Of a DNA stretch of 64,000 bases, positions 10,800 to 20,400 are shown one piece after another. A program made the position numbers and the translations under genes. Under the pieces are notes generated by a model, which did no database searches, was not told the origin of the DNA, and saw only the letters and a program-made list of their open reading frames with translations. Origin of the DNA: Mactra quadrangularis (taxonomy: Eukaryota > Mollusca > Bivalvia > Venerida > Mactridae); NCBI GenBank assembly GCA_025267735.1, contig CM046298.1, positions 29,271,866 to 29,335,865 of the forward strand, given 5' to 3'. Numbering within the stretch: position 1 is the first letter of the stretch; every line of letters starts with the position of its first letter.

Positions 10800-11065
10800 T
10801 AACGGCAGTCAGTCAACTTACTCACTGTTCCTGGAAAGGTTGAATCTTCAGATTCAGCTGTGAACCAACTACTAAACACATACTTTTGTCAGTTACTGAC
10901 AACTGCCCTACATAAATAAGAATTATTGGTAGGAGAGAGTATGGCCGTAGAAAATGTTTCCCTATCAAGCTCAAAGAAAGTATGCCCTGTCCGGGAATCA
11001 AACCCATGACTCCCAATCAGTATACTTGTGTGCTACAAACTTAGCTAGCAGGTTGGCTTAGTTTG
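10800..11065 (-). repeat. tRNA-derived SINE in intron 1 of the transposase gene
   Basis: On the minus strand the head is AAGCCAACCTGCTAGCTAAG, with B-box GGGTTTGATTCCC, then GGCATACTTTCTTTGAGC, ATGTAGGGCAGTTGTCAGTA and AACCTTTCCAGGAACAG. It is homologous to the 6.42-kb copy. A 64-codon frame over it is not a gene. Confidence 0.75.
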
Positions 11066-11164
11066 TTTAAAACATGGACCCAATGTCATTGAACAGTAAT
11101 AAAAATAATTTGACATAAAATTTGATAGACAATATGCATTTTATACACAAGAGATATTACTTAC

Positions 11165-11611
11165 CGATGCCTAACTTCATATTGACATCAAAACATGGTA
11201 TTCCTTTTCTTTTCACATGGTGGACTTTCCGTAAGGCACACGATTTACTGATCCGCATTCTATGTTCTGGCATACAACGTACAAATAACCAGACAGTCCC
11301 TTTTGAAGTTCACCGATGACATTGTAGGCAGTCAGTGGCACTGGACCAAGCTTACAAGTACTACAGTATCTTAGTTTTTCTAGCAGTTCTCCAAACTCAA
11401 CAATTCGCCTACCCTCTCTCCACCCATTTTTTGTCGCCGTTCGTGGCAACTTGTAATGTGCTGACGAACAGTCAGCTCTTGTGCAGAGTTGACCACCACA
11501 CAGAGAGGTATCACAATAGTTGTGATCAATTAATACGCACGATTTACGGTCTTTACTGTCTCTAAACGCTTTTGCTTTAACAAAACAACCTTTCACATTT
11601 CGCCGCCTCAA
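11165..11611 (-). CDS. exon 1 of the transposase-exonuclease: Cys-rich N-terminal region
   Basis: It encodes a stretch with many Cys/His residues (YCDTSLCGGQLC, YCSTCKLGPVP, CQNIECGSVNRVPYGK), probably zinc-binding, followed by the FDVNMKLGI segment. The frame changes between VPYGK and VHHVKRKG because one base of an A run (T run on the plus strand, about 11226-11228) seems to be missing. The donor is ATCG|GTAAG with phase 1. The frame stays open upstream to about 11813 with no ATG; 11611 is only a TTG, so the true start is undetermined. Confidence 0.7.
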
Positions 11612-11870
11612 AATGAAAACATTGGATTTGTCAACTTCTGGTGAAAGTCTCGTACGAAAAATTTCATAAAAAGCAAATTTTTTTACAAATATGGCAACAA
11701 TAACGTCTTTGATTAATATATCATAGAATAATTTACAATTATATTTGGAAAATAAACCGTTTAAGAGAAAAAAAGAACAATCACGAACTTTATCGATTTT
11801 TTACGACATGTTACACGATCGTTTACGTAAAATGTCGACACCGGCCGACATCGTCCGAAGTTTGACAGCC

Positions 11871-11886
11871 GTATTATGGGTATTCT
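11871..11886 (-). repeat. partner of the 16-base inverted motif at 2011
   Basis: GTATTATGGGTATTCT, the exact reverse complement of 2011-2026, about 60 bases upstream of the longest possible transposase reading frame and directly before a SINE. It could be a terminal repeat of the transposon, but no matching target duplication is visible. Confidence 0.3.
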
Positions 11887-11888
11887 TT

Positions 11889-12135
11889 CACGGTGTCCAG
11901 CACACCTAACCTAGCTTTCCTGGACCATTGTCTATAACCAGTACTCACCTACCCTTCCACAAGGCCGGAAACTTCTCCATATTATCTAATCAATGGAGGA
12001 AAATCGACATTATTGTCAAATTTTCATGGAAGGGTATAACCTCCCCGGGTGGGATTGGAACCCGCACCCCCTCCGGCACTAGTATCCAAATCCCGGCGCC
12101 CTTCCGACTGTTCTATCGACCTGGGTTGGAAACTT
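11889..12135 (-). repeat. tRNA-derived SINE
   Basis: On the minus strand: GGGATTTGGATACTAGTGCC, GGTTCCAATCCCACCCGGGG, AGGTTATACCCTTCCATG, the GGAAGGGTAGGTGAGTACTG body, GGTCCAGGAAAGC and TGCTGGACACCG. The AATAAATA tail is absent, so the 3' end is clipped at about 11889, next to the 16-base motif. Confidence 0.8.
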
Positions 12136-12149
12136 AAAGCAACATTTTG

Positions 12150-12848
12150 TATGTCTATAAAGGAGGATAATTTTGTAGTAAAGCTTCATATACATTGTAT
12201 TTATGTTGATACAAGCTTGGATATTTAGCCTAAATGTTTGTGAGAAGTTTCTGAGTGATATGTTAGCTAGTTTGGAGATAAGAACTTACTTGAAATACTT
12301 CAACCAAGATTTTCTTAGTCCAAAAAGGGGCATAATTCTGTTGAAAAAAAACTACATAGAGTTATGGGACCAAGTGATACGACCTCATATTTTTATACTT
12401 AGTATCTGTGTGAGGTTTCAACTTGATACATGAGTTAGTTTTGGAGATAGCAAGAGTCATGCAGAATTGTAACAAATATTTTTCAACTTCAAGTACAAAA
12501 AGTGGCATAATTTTGGCAGAAAGCTTTACAGAGTTATGGCACTAGTTATTACAAGCTCTCATTATGATTGTTAATATTTGTGAGAATTTTGAAACTGATA
12601 TCTGAATTAGTTTTGGAGATAAAGGCTTGCATGCATACTTTAACCAAAATTTCAGGTGGATAAGAGGCATAACTCTGAAATTACTGTTAACAGAGTTATG
12701 TTTCTTGTCAGGGGTATGCCCTGTGTCACAGTAAGTATGTGAGGTTTGAAGCAAATATCTTTGACGGTATACAAGATAATAGCCCATTTAGAAAACTTTA
12801 ACCAACACCGACACCAGGGTGAGTGGGATAGCTCTTACTATTCTTTGA
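12150..12848 (+). repeat. dispersed mollusc-type repeat, internal part and 3' end
   Basis: About 100-bp modules repeat the phrases CCAAAAAGGGGCATAATTCT, AGAGTTATGGGACC, GTGAGAAG/TTT and TTTTGGAGATA several times (12.30, 12.40, 12.48, 12.58, 12.66 kb). The end (CCGACACCAGGGTGAGT, then TATTCTTTGAATAGTGGAGC) matches, inverted, the start motif of the fragment at 630. Short frames across it are artefacts. Confidence 0.65.
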
Positions 12849-13098
12849 ATAGTGGAGCTAATAATTATGGGTGTAGTTCAAGCAATCTGATTAAAACCCT
12901 ATCTAACATTTTTTGCTTGCCTACTCGCTAATTTAGATCTGGCCTTTTTCAAATGAGGATCACATTCAGGGGACCTTTTCTCATCATAATATTCATGACA
13001 AAATTGTTATGATACGTAACTTGTTTACATCGTCAACGTCATGCAATTTGAAATGAGCCGTCCAATCGCAGACTGTGAATAATAACACTGTTTTATTA
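12849..13098. other. noncoding spacer
   Basis: Repeat-free as far as I can see. GGCCTTTTTCAAATGAGGATC and CATCGTCAACGTCATGC occur here, but there is no exon signal. Confidence 0.4.
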
Positions 13099-13253
13099 TT
13101 GTTTAAAAGTATGTTATTGCAAAAGAAGCACATGGCAGGTAGCCATTCCTGTCTTCTGCTCATCAAGTCATGTGACAGTTAATTATAACTTCACAAATAG
13201 AAAAACCCTTATCCTGCCATGTGCTTCTTTTGGAATAACATACTTTTAAACAA
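13099..13253. mobile_element. MITE with ~40-bp inverted ends
   Basis: TTGTTTAAAAGTATGTTATT and the following AAAAGAAGCACATGGCAGG at the left (13099-13139) are mirrored at 13213-13253 by CCTGCCATGTGCTTCTTTT and AATAACATACTTTTAAACAA. The core between them is about 73 bp. No coding capacity. Confidence 0.8.
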
Positions 13254-14064
13254 CAGTTGATGGATTGTACTGACAGAGCGAAAAAGGTAATAAAGATTTA
13301 CTGAAAAATATTCACCATCACAAAAAGTTCATTCTAATTACCTGTTTCTTGCACAATATTCACGTTTGACAGTTGAAGTTAAGGAACCAACTAACCTGGC
13401 TACTGTACTGTAGAGCCTAGCTCGAGGTACGATTTTTCCATCGTAATTTTGACTTCGTATGTAAATGACATCGATAATTACTAGTAAAAGACTAATTCTG
13501 ACTAATTAATAAAACGATTTAATCCCGTTTACCTTTTAGAAATGCTTATACTGACCTTACTAAACGTTAATTTCGTTGTTCAAATGTGTGGAATCACTTG
13601 TTTTGCGCCATCGAAACTTTATTCCGGGGGCAAAATGTGTGGTAGCACCGTCTATGACGTAATCACCAGAAATGGCTATGTGTACGGTTACCGTTAAAAT
13701 AAGACAAAGATATACATGTATTCGATTCTTAAGCAAAGGAGAAGCGCAGGACTCAATCTAGTAATATAATATACGCGAGACAATGTTCTGTGGCAAGATA
13801 TAACAATAAATTCAAATAGACCCACTTTGACTATTCTAGTTATATTATCAAACGAAATATTGTGCCCCAGCCGGGGCTTGCACACTAATTGTCGTGCTAT
13901 GTATAACGCAACAAGTTGATTCACAAAACATGTCAGAAGACAAGTATAAAATGTATTCTAACATCAAGCATATATGTTCCAAAATCTAAAATTTCCAGGC
14001 AGGCTAATGTAAGTATATTTTCGGCTCTGCAGTTCTCTTGAGTAATAGACCCAGCCAGCATGCT

Positions 14065-14725
14065 CATATCGGGCCGATATACAATTTATGTCGGCATATC
14101 GGCAAAATGTGCCGACTTGGGGCCGACTTCGGACCGCTGCAGTGCCGACATACTCAATATTTTGAAAAATTATAAATGCAAGTGAATTGCTTACTTAATT
14201 ATGATAATAAATATTCCTGTATATGGTTTTAATTACTAGAAGCACACTAGCCCCATTTCATGTTACATCAAAACGTATATCGGGTCTGCGTCGGGCCTAC
14301 ATGATCAATTAATGTAACTATTTTGTAAATCGGATTGACATCGGTACGATAGTGCGATTTCTGCTACACCTTCATATATTGTTTAATCATTAAAATATTA
14401 TGAAATATATAAATTCCAATGAAACAACTTTTTTATCTGCTTATTATATTTACGTACTGTCATACAGGCAAAATGTGCCTATTTTGTGACCGACATCGGA
14501 CCGCTGCAGTGCCGACATACTCAATATTTTGGAAAATTCTTACTGCAATTGTATTGTTCACTTAACTATGTTAATAAATAGTCCAGTGTATGATTTCAAT
14601 TTCTAGAACCACACTAACCCTATTTCACGTCAAAAAACGTATTTGGGTCTGTGTCGGGACTACATGGTAATGAACGCAACTATTTTGTATATCGGATTGA
14701 CAACGGTACGATATTGCGTTTTATT
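14065..14725 (+). repeat. two-copy ~390-bp tandem repeat inside the long inverted-repeat element
   Basis: GACCGCTGCAGTGCCGACAT, ACTCAATATTTTG, GGTTTTAATT/GATTTCAATT and ATCGGATTGACATCGGTACG recur about 390 bases apart (near 14133 and 14500). GGGCCGATAT and CCGACAT boxes link it to the 210-bp array downstream. Confidence 0.7.
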
Positions 14726-15289
14726 GTTTACCATGCAGCTAATAATTGTATATTTTGGTATGGATTTTAAAATAATTTTAGCTGTGTTTTGAAATGAATT
14801 GTTGTTTGTAATTGAAATAAATAAATTTTATGTACATAAAAACCACTCTTATATACTAATATTATTTTAAATGAAGAACTGGCAAATATTCACTGCATTT
14901 ATTCTTTCTTTGAAAAAGCGCCAAAACAAAGGAAGGTGATGAAGGTGAAGTTTATTTTCTTCTAAAAGTAGATCTAATGATGATTTAACAAATGTGTAAA
15001 CACTGTTAATTACTTCATTTTAACCATTTGAGCGATTGCAAAATACAAAATTTATCTGTTTGTCTTATTTTAAAGTAAAATTATGGTTGAAAATATTTGT
15101 AACATATTTTCGCGACAGGCCGTGATTATCATTTGCTCTTTATAGTTAGAATATACTAAATACAACATGTATTCGCTTAAATAATCTTTTTTGTAACAAA
15201 TCCGTTTGCTTTTTAGCAAACTGGCTGTTTATTTTCACGCCACGGTTTATCAATGTACATGTACACCGCTATTGTTTTGATTTTAGCCC

Positions 15290-16080
15290 GATGTAGGTAA
15301 GAAATATCGGGCCGATATTGTTTAGACATCGGCCCGATATTGTACTATCGATGTCGGGTTGACATCATTCCTATTTGCAGCCGAGGTTAAATCCGACGTT
15401 GGGCCGTCATAGAAAACCATAAAGGTTTGCAATCGGACCGATATAGAATAAATTCTACTGTTGACTGACATCACACCGCAATTGTTTGATGTCGGCCCGA
15501 TGTAAGCAAGAAATATCGGACCGATATTGTGTAGACATCGGCCCGATATTTTATTACCGATGTCTGGTCGACATCATTTCTATTTGCAGCCGTGGTTAAA
15601 TCTGACGTTTTGCCGTCATAGAAAACCATATAGGTTTGCTGTCGGACCGATATAGAATAAATTCTACTGTTGACTGACATCACACCGCTATTGTTTTGAT
15701 GTCGGCCCGATGTAGGCAAGAAATATCGGACCGATATTGTGTAGACATCGGCCCGATATTTTATTACCGATGTCGGGTCGACATCATTTCTATTTGCAGC
15801 CGTGGTTAAATCTGACGTTTTGCCGTCATAGAAAACCATATAGGTTTGCTGTCGGACCGATATAGAATAAATTCTACTGTTGACTGACATCACACCGCTA
15901 TTGTTTTGATGTCGGCCCGATGTAGGCAAGAAATATCGGACCGATATTGTGTAGACATCCGCCCGATATTGTACTACCGATGTCGGGTCGACATCATTTC
16001 TATTTGCAGCCGAGATTAAATCCGACGTCGGGCCGTCATAGAAAACCATATAGGTGTGATGTCGGACCGATATAGAATGT
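15290..16080 (+). repeat. four-copy 210-bp tandem array with palindromic CCGATAT boxes
   Basis: The phrase GCCGTCATAGAAAACCATA recurs at about 15403, 15612, 15822 and 16032, a period of 209-210 bp. Each unit carries ATATCGGACCGATAT, a perfect odd-centred palindrome, CATCGGCCCGATATT and GATGTCGGCCCGATGTA. Because the period is a multiple of three, the minus strand shows a 272-codon frame of ~70-residue repeats at 15471-16289. I read that as a by-product of the array: it has no splice context, no recognised domain and covers the array only. Confidence 0.8.
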
Positions 16081-17939
16081 TGGTTGGGGACGGATCCAGG
16101 ATTTCTGGTTAGTTGGGCGGAAATTATATTTAAGATAGAGGGGACGTAAAATGAATAAGCAGAATGGGATTCCAAGGGGCCGTATGAGAGCCTCCAATTG
16201 TCCAGGGCAAAACCCTGACCAGAGGACCAGATGACCGGCGGCCCTGAAAATTCCTTTGTTTTGGTTATTTCTAAGGGATTCAGGCACATTTTCAGAGCCT
16301 CAACTCTCCCGCTTTATAATTAACAAATAACTTACAGTTGTCTATATTTTGTTGTCTAATAAAATATAGGCACTCGTATGATGCGATTATTAAAGCACTC
16401 GTGCTGGGGCACAATATTTCGTTTGATAATATAACTAGAATAGTCAAAGTGGGTCTTTTTGAGTCTCGCGTATATTATATTACTAGATGGACCACCTGCG
16501 CTTCTCCTTTGCTTAGGAATCGAATACATCTTTGTCTTATTTTAACGGTAACCGCGCACATAGCCATTTCTAGTGATTACGTCATAGACGGTGCTACCAC
16601 ACATTTTGCCCCCGTAATAAAGTTTCGATGGCGCAAAACACGTGATTCCACGCATTTGAACAACGAAATTAACGTTTCATAGGGTCAGTATTAGCATTTC
16701 TAAAAGGTAAACGGGATTATATCGTTTAATTACGTTCACAGTTCGTCCTTTCCGTTGTCAGTATGTTGTCACTCAGAGGAATTGCAGAACAGGGTGGCCG
16801 CAAAAATATTTTGGGTCGACTCAAAGTTCTGAAACCCCATTCCCTTTCAACCGCATCCATAACGTTCGAACACAGACCTTATAAAGTTGCAACTACCTCC
16901 AGTCTGTTTTCACACAGTTGGAGCTCGTTTGGTCTATTTTTTTTCAGAACGAGTTTGATGTGACGGGGTATAAAACATGCAATGGAGAATTTTGGACAGG
17001 TATAAACTGCGGTCAAATGTGCGGTCAAGAAAGTGCGGCCAACAAACTGCGGCCAGTAAAGTGCGGCCAAATATCAAATGTTAGTATCGAGTTTTGTGAA
17101 TAAAAAGCAAGATATGAAACATTTGTTCAGTAAAATGAGTTAAAAGGGCATTGTTGTGAAAATAGTTAAAGATTGTAATCTTAAAGATGATTTTATAATT
17201 TTAATTAATGAATTTTATCAGAGACATAGATAACTATATATCTAATTCCCTGATTTTATGTATTAATACTTTCATTATTCCCTCACTCGAATTCAATGTA
17301 TTAAAGAAAGTATGTTTGCAAATGTTGAATAAAAGTTTGAAAATAATTACAATTATGTGTTGTTATTAATGTTTTAACATAATTACATGCATGTATTGTT
17401 AAGTGTTGTTGATTTTCCTATGATTTCATAATTGTAATTGTGTTTTCACAGTTTTGACTCGGCAAACATTGAACATCAAACATGTATTAAACATGTATTG
17501 CATAACAAGTATTAATTAGACTAAATTAAGTGCCATTATAGGATTTATCTACAGAAATAAGAATAATATGTTTAATATAAATTGTTTGCACATGTGTTAC
17601 AAACTAGAGACAAAAATATATTAGATTGGCCAATCATTAGAATGGATGCCACAATGAATAACCAATCATTTGTTTCTTTTTACAAACTTAAAGAAATTCG
17701 AAAACAGCTTCATTGAAACTGGCACAATTGTGTTTAACCTCTAGCAGTTAAAAATGTCTATTTGCAAAAATGGCTGTAATAATAGGGCATTAGCAAACAA
17801 AATATTTTAATGAATATTTATCTGACACTTATATAGTGCCTATGTGTTATAGTGGCATGAGAGTGAAAAATTTAATTTAGCAGAATTCTGTGGTCGATCT
17901 TGTAACATCATCACAGGCGAGTCGTAAATTTGTTATATA

Positions 17940-18190
17940 TTATTAGTATGTATTGTTCGTTTTACCTGTCAGAACATGAATAATTTCGCAGTGAATGCGT
18001 TTATTAAAATCAGTGTTGCAATACATCCATGAGTTTCAGAAAGTTTGTAATATAATCGAGTAAAGCTGTTTATAGAGTATAATATGCTTTAGCAAAGATA
18101 TATTTTAATAACATTCAGGCCGCCAGTACAGAAACAAAGCGTTAGTTTCCGTTCAATTATTCAAGCTTTGACTGTTGAGGAAAAAAAGAC
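17940..18190 (+). repeat. dispersed repeat, copy 1 (partner at 28.1 kb)
   Basis: CAGTGAATGCGTTT, AATACATCCATGAGTTTC, ATCGAGTAAAGCTG, GCCGCCAGTACAGAAACAA and TTATTCAAGCTTTGA recur with scattered changes in the same order at 28100-28350. It lies inside the core of the 16.96-19.88 kb element. Confidence 0.75.
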
Positions 18191-18999
18191 AATACTATAA
18201 TCATTGTGAATGTTGACATTCTCATTAATATACCAATTAATATTAAGTCATATGCCAGTAGGTCCGGAAATGTTTCATATTTATCAATTTAAGGCATCAT
18301 TTTGTTAACATTTTAAATATGTGCTTGTCTCTATAATAATCAATATATTGTCTTACGTACACAAAGAACACTACAAATAAGGACATTTTCATTAATTTTC
18401 AGTCATAGAATTTTTAAAAAAGGACACTCTATAAAGGAACTGATACATTTATTTTTTTTATTTACTCGTTTAATTTGTTTTTTCTTTCTTGACGTTTCCT
18501 ATACGTAGAGATACCGTCTCTTGATTATGATATTGAATAAGTTATGTCATATCCTGATTCAGATTGTGCTTCGATCTATAGATTTTATTCTGATATTTTC
18601 TGTTTTCTTATCTCATACACGATTAATTCTTTAAATTCGATTTCTTGATAAGTTTAAGTGACCTTTACCGTTACAAATATAAAAAAAATCTGCTTCTCAA
18701 AAGGTCTCATCACCGTTTAACAGTGATGTATAAGTCATTATAAAAGTTGAGCCTATCGTTTATGTTAGTCACGTGATCTGAATTTCCCGCCCGATTGTCA
18801 ACAATATATTGTGAATAGTGCGTTAGGGAATTTGAACTTGAACCACACTTGTCGTGTTATGGAAAGTATTTTTTCATTAGAAAATGAGTGTTTTGCTGAT
18901 AAATCCCAATGAAAATTATGTATATTTTTTCTTGTCGTTAAGTTATCATAGGACATTAATTTTCCTTTAGAACTACAATGATCGAATTCATTTTTGATA

Positions 19000-19210
19000 T
19001 ATTATAGAAAAGCTGGCATTGTCGAGTGATTACAACGTTTGACTGGTAATCATAGGATAGACTGCTCTGCGTTGGTTCGATTCCCATAAAAATCAGTTAT
19101 TTCCATGATGGTTTGGAGTTTGAAATCAACATCATGACGTTCTTGATTGCATCGCGGCCTGGGATATTCTTGTCGGTATTAGTTGTGTAAGGCTCAGACT
19201 TTTAAGAATT
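19000..19210 (+). repeat. decayed tRNA-like SINE
   Basis: GTCGAGTGATTACAACGTTT resembles an A-box region and GGTTCGATTCCCA is a B-box. TGATGGTTTGGAGTTTGAAA and GCGGCCTGGGATATTC follow. No matching acceptor stem was seen, so it is not a functional tRNA. Confidence 0.5.
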
Positions 19211-20297
19211 AATTAATATTGTATATCCTATCATGCTTTTACTGTTTTATGAAATGATTGATGATAATCATAAGTAACAATTGTTTTTGTTTTGCATTTC
19301 ATTTACTATTTTACTAAATCAGGGAATTAGATATCTATGTCTCTGACTAAATACATGTATCTGTATATTCACCATACATTTACTGTTTTATGAAATGATT
19401 GATGATAATTATAAGTAATAATTATATTTGTTTTGTATTTCATTTACTATTTTACCAAATATCTGTATTTTCACCATACAGCTTTTATTCACCTGCTTCG
19501 AGCGAAATAAGCAAACATCTTTCTCACTGAAAAATAGCAAAATTAAAATGAAATCTACACAGAATCAGTTATCTTAAATAAATCTAAGCATGTCTGTACG
19601 ATTTACCTCCCTTTGACAATCGATTTACTATTCTATATTTCTTGACTTAGGAAACACTGTTTTCAATTTTCGTTAATGTGAAATTAGTTTATAGATTCAT
19701 AAAATTAACGAATCTTATTCAATTGAGAACTGTATATTAATTCAAAAAAGTAAAATAACTCGGTACAAACATTTGATAATTTGGCCGCACTTTACTGGCC
19801 GCAGTTTGTTAGCCGCACTTTCTTGACCGCATTTGGCCGCAGAATATACCTGTCCGAGAATTTTGTCAGAAAGAAACAGACATTCGTGAAATAAGAGTTT
19901 TAATTGTTTAAATATATAGACCAACTATCTGATTACATGTGTGTACTCTACGTTGATACTTAGTTGTTGATTCTTATTAGTTCTGTTTTTATATTATATT
20001 ATTTGAAATAGATATGGTATAAATATCGGAAAAAAAAACAGAACTGAATGATAATAAAAATTGACAACATAGGACAGAAAACTTACATGTTATGAATCTA
20101 TTGTATGTAGAGCATATTTATTATTGGAAACTTAAGACATATGTTTTCCCATTTCCTTGGTAAGTATATACTTACTTAAACTTTTACATGAAAGAACAAC
20201 AAAACTGAGTTGTATGTCTGTTGATTAGATTGTGTAATCAATGCCGTGTTGATTATTTTACTAACTATTTGCGACTAAGATCACAGTAAGTAGAAAT

Positions 20298-20400
20298 TAG
20301 GGCTGTCACAATGTACCGGTTTATTGCAATACATAGCCGCAGCAATACGAACCACGATACGAATTTAACGTACCGGTATTAGGCTATATTTTTTATGTTA
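20298..20400 (+). repeat. fragment of a hAT-like MITE
   Basis: TAGGGCTGTCACAATGTACC, then GTTTATTGCAATACATAGCC and ACGTACCGGTATTAGGCT. This resembles the end of the element at 3051. No right end was found. Confidence 0.4.

Larger units (their letters stand above)
4033..11812 (-). pseudogene. Mutator-like transposase fused to a DEDDh exonuclease, nine exons, frame-damaged
   Basis: Nine segments (11165-~11611, 10277-10457, 9665-9769, 9309-9431, 8548-8732, 7411-8216, 5916-6108, 5219-5355, 4033-4846) have GT/AG borders and join in consistent phase to about 1,000 codons. Domain order: a Cys-rich N-terminal region; a transposase-like domain resembling the metazoan Mutator-like family (Pfam PF20700 from memory) with DTAWQKR, EGDGDN and CEHANKE-type acidic positions; a basic linker; then a DnaQ-like exonuclease with DLETTD (ExoI), FDFPVLL (ExoII) and HNAVSD (ExoIII). 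Three lesions break the frame: one base lost near 11226-11228, an 11-bp tandem duplication at 5241-5262, and a small deletion near 4596-4599. The open frame runs upstream to a stop at about 11813 without an in-frame ATG, so the start is unknown. Expected role is DNA cut-and-paste transposition. This copy is probably inactive. Assembly indels could explain the one-base lesion but hardly the 11-bp duplication. Confidence 0.8.
13503..16733. mobile_element. 3.2-kb element with ~330-370-bp terminal inverted repeats
   Basis: The left arm (13503-13871) and right arm (16403-16733) are inverted copies: for example AATCCCGTTTACCTTTTAGA, GGTAGCACCGTCTATGACGT and GAAATATTGTGCCCCAGC at the left have reverse complements at the right. 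The core holds two blocks of tandem repeats rich in near-palindromes of the form ATCGGNCCGAT. No transposase was recognised. It fits a foldback-type non-autonomous DNA element. Open frames in both arms are each other's reverse-orientation copies and not genes. Confidence 0.75.
16960..19875. mobile_element. 2.9-kb element with ~110-bp GCGGCCA-rich inverted ends
   Basis: The left end (about 16985-17090) contains GGACAGGTATA, GTGCGGTCAAGAAAGTGCGG, CAACAAACTGCGGCCAGTAA and AGTGCGGCCAAAT. The right end (about 19766-19862) is the inverted copy. A second inner inverted pair, AGACATAGAT...TAATTCCCTGATTT at 17220-17256 and its mirror at 19316-19350, extends the symmetry. The 2.6-kb core is AT-rich with no recognised protein. 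Probably a non-autonomous DNA element. Confidence 0.7.

Noticed and set aside
13694..16682. Similar open frames at 13694-13924 and 16338-16682, both containing GHNISFDNITRIVKVGLFE
   Set aside because: They are the two inverted arms of one repeat element, read on opposite strands, and not two related genes.
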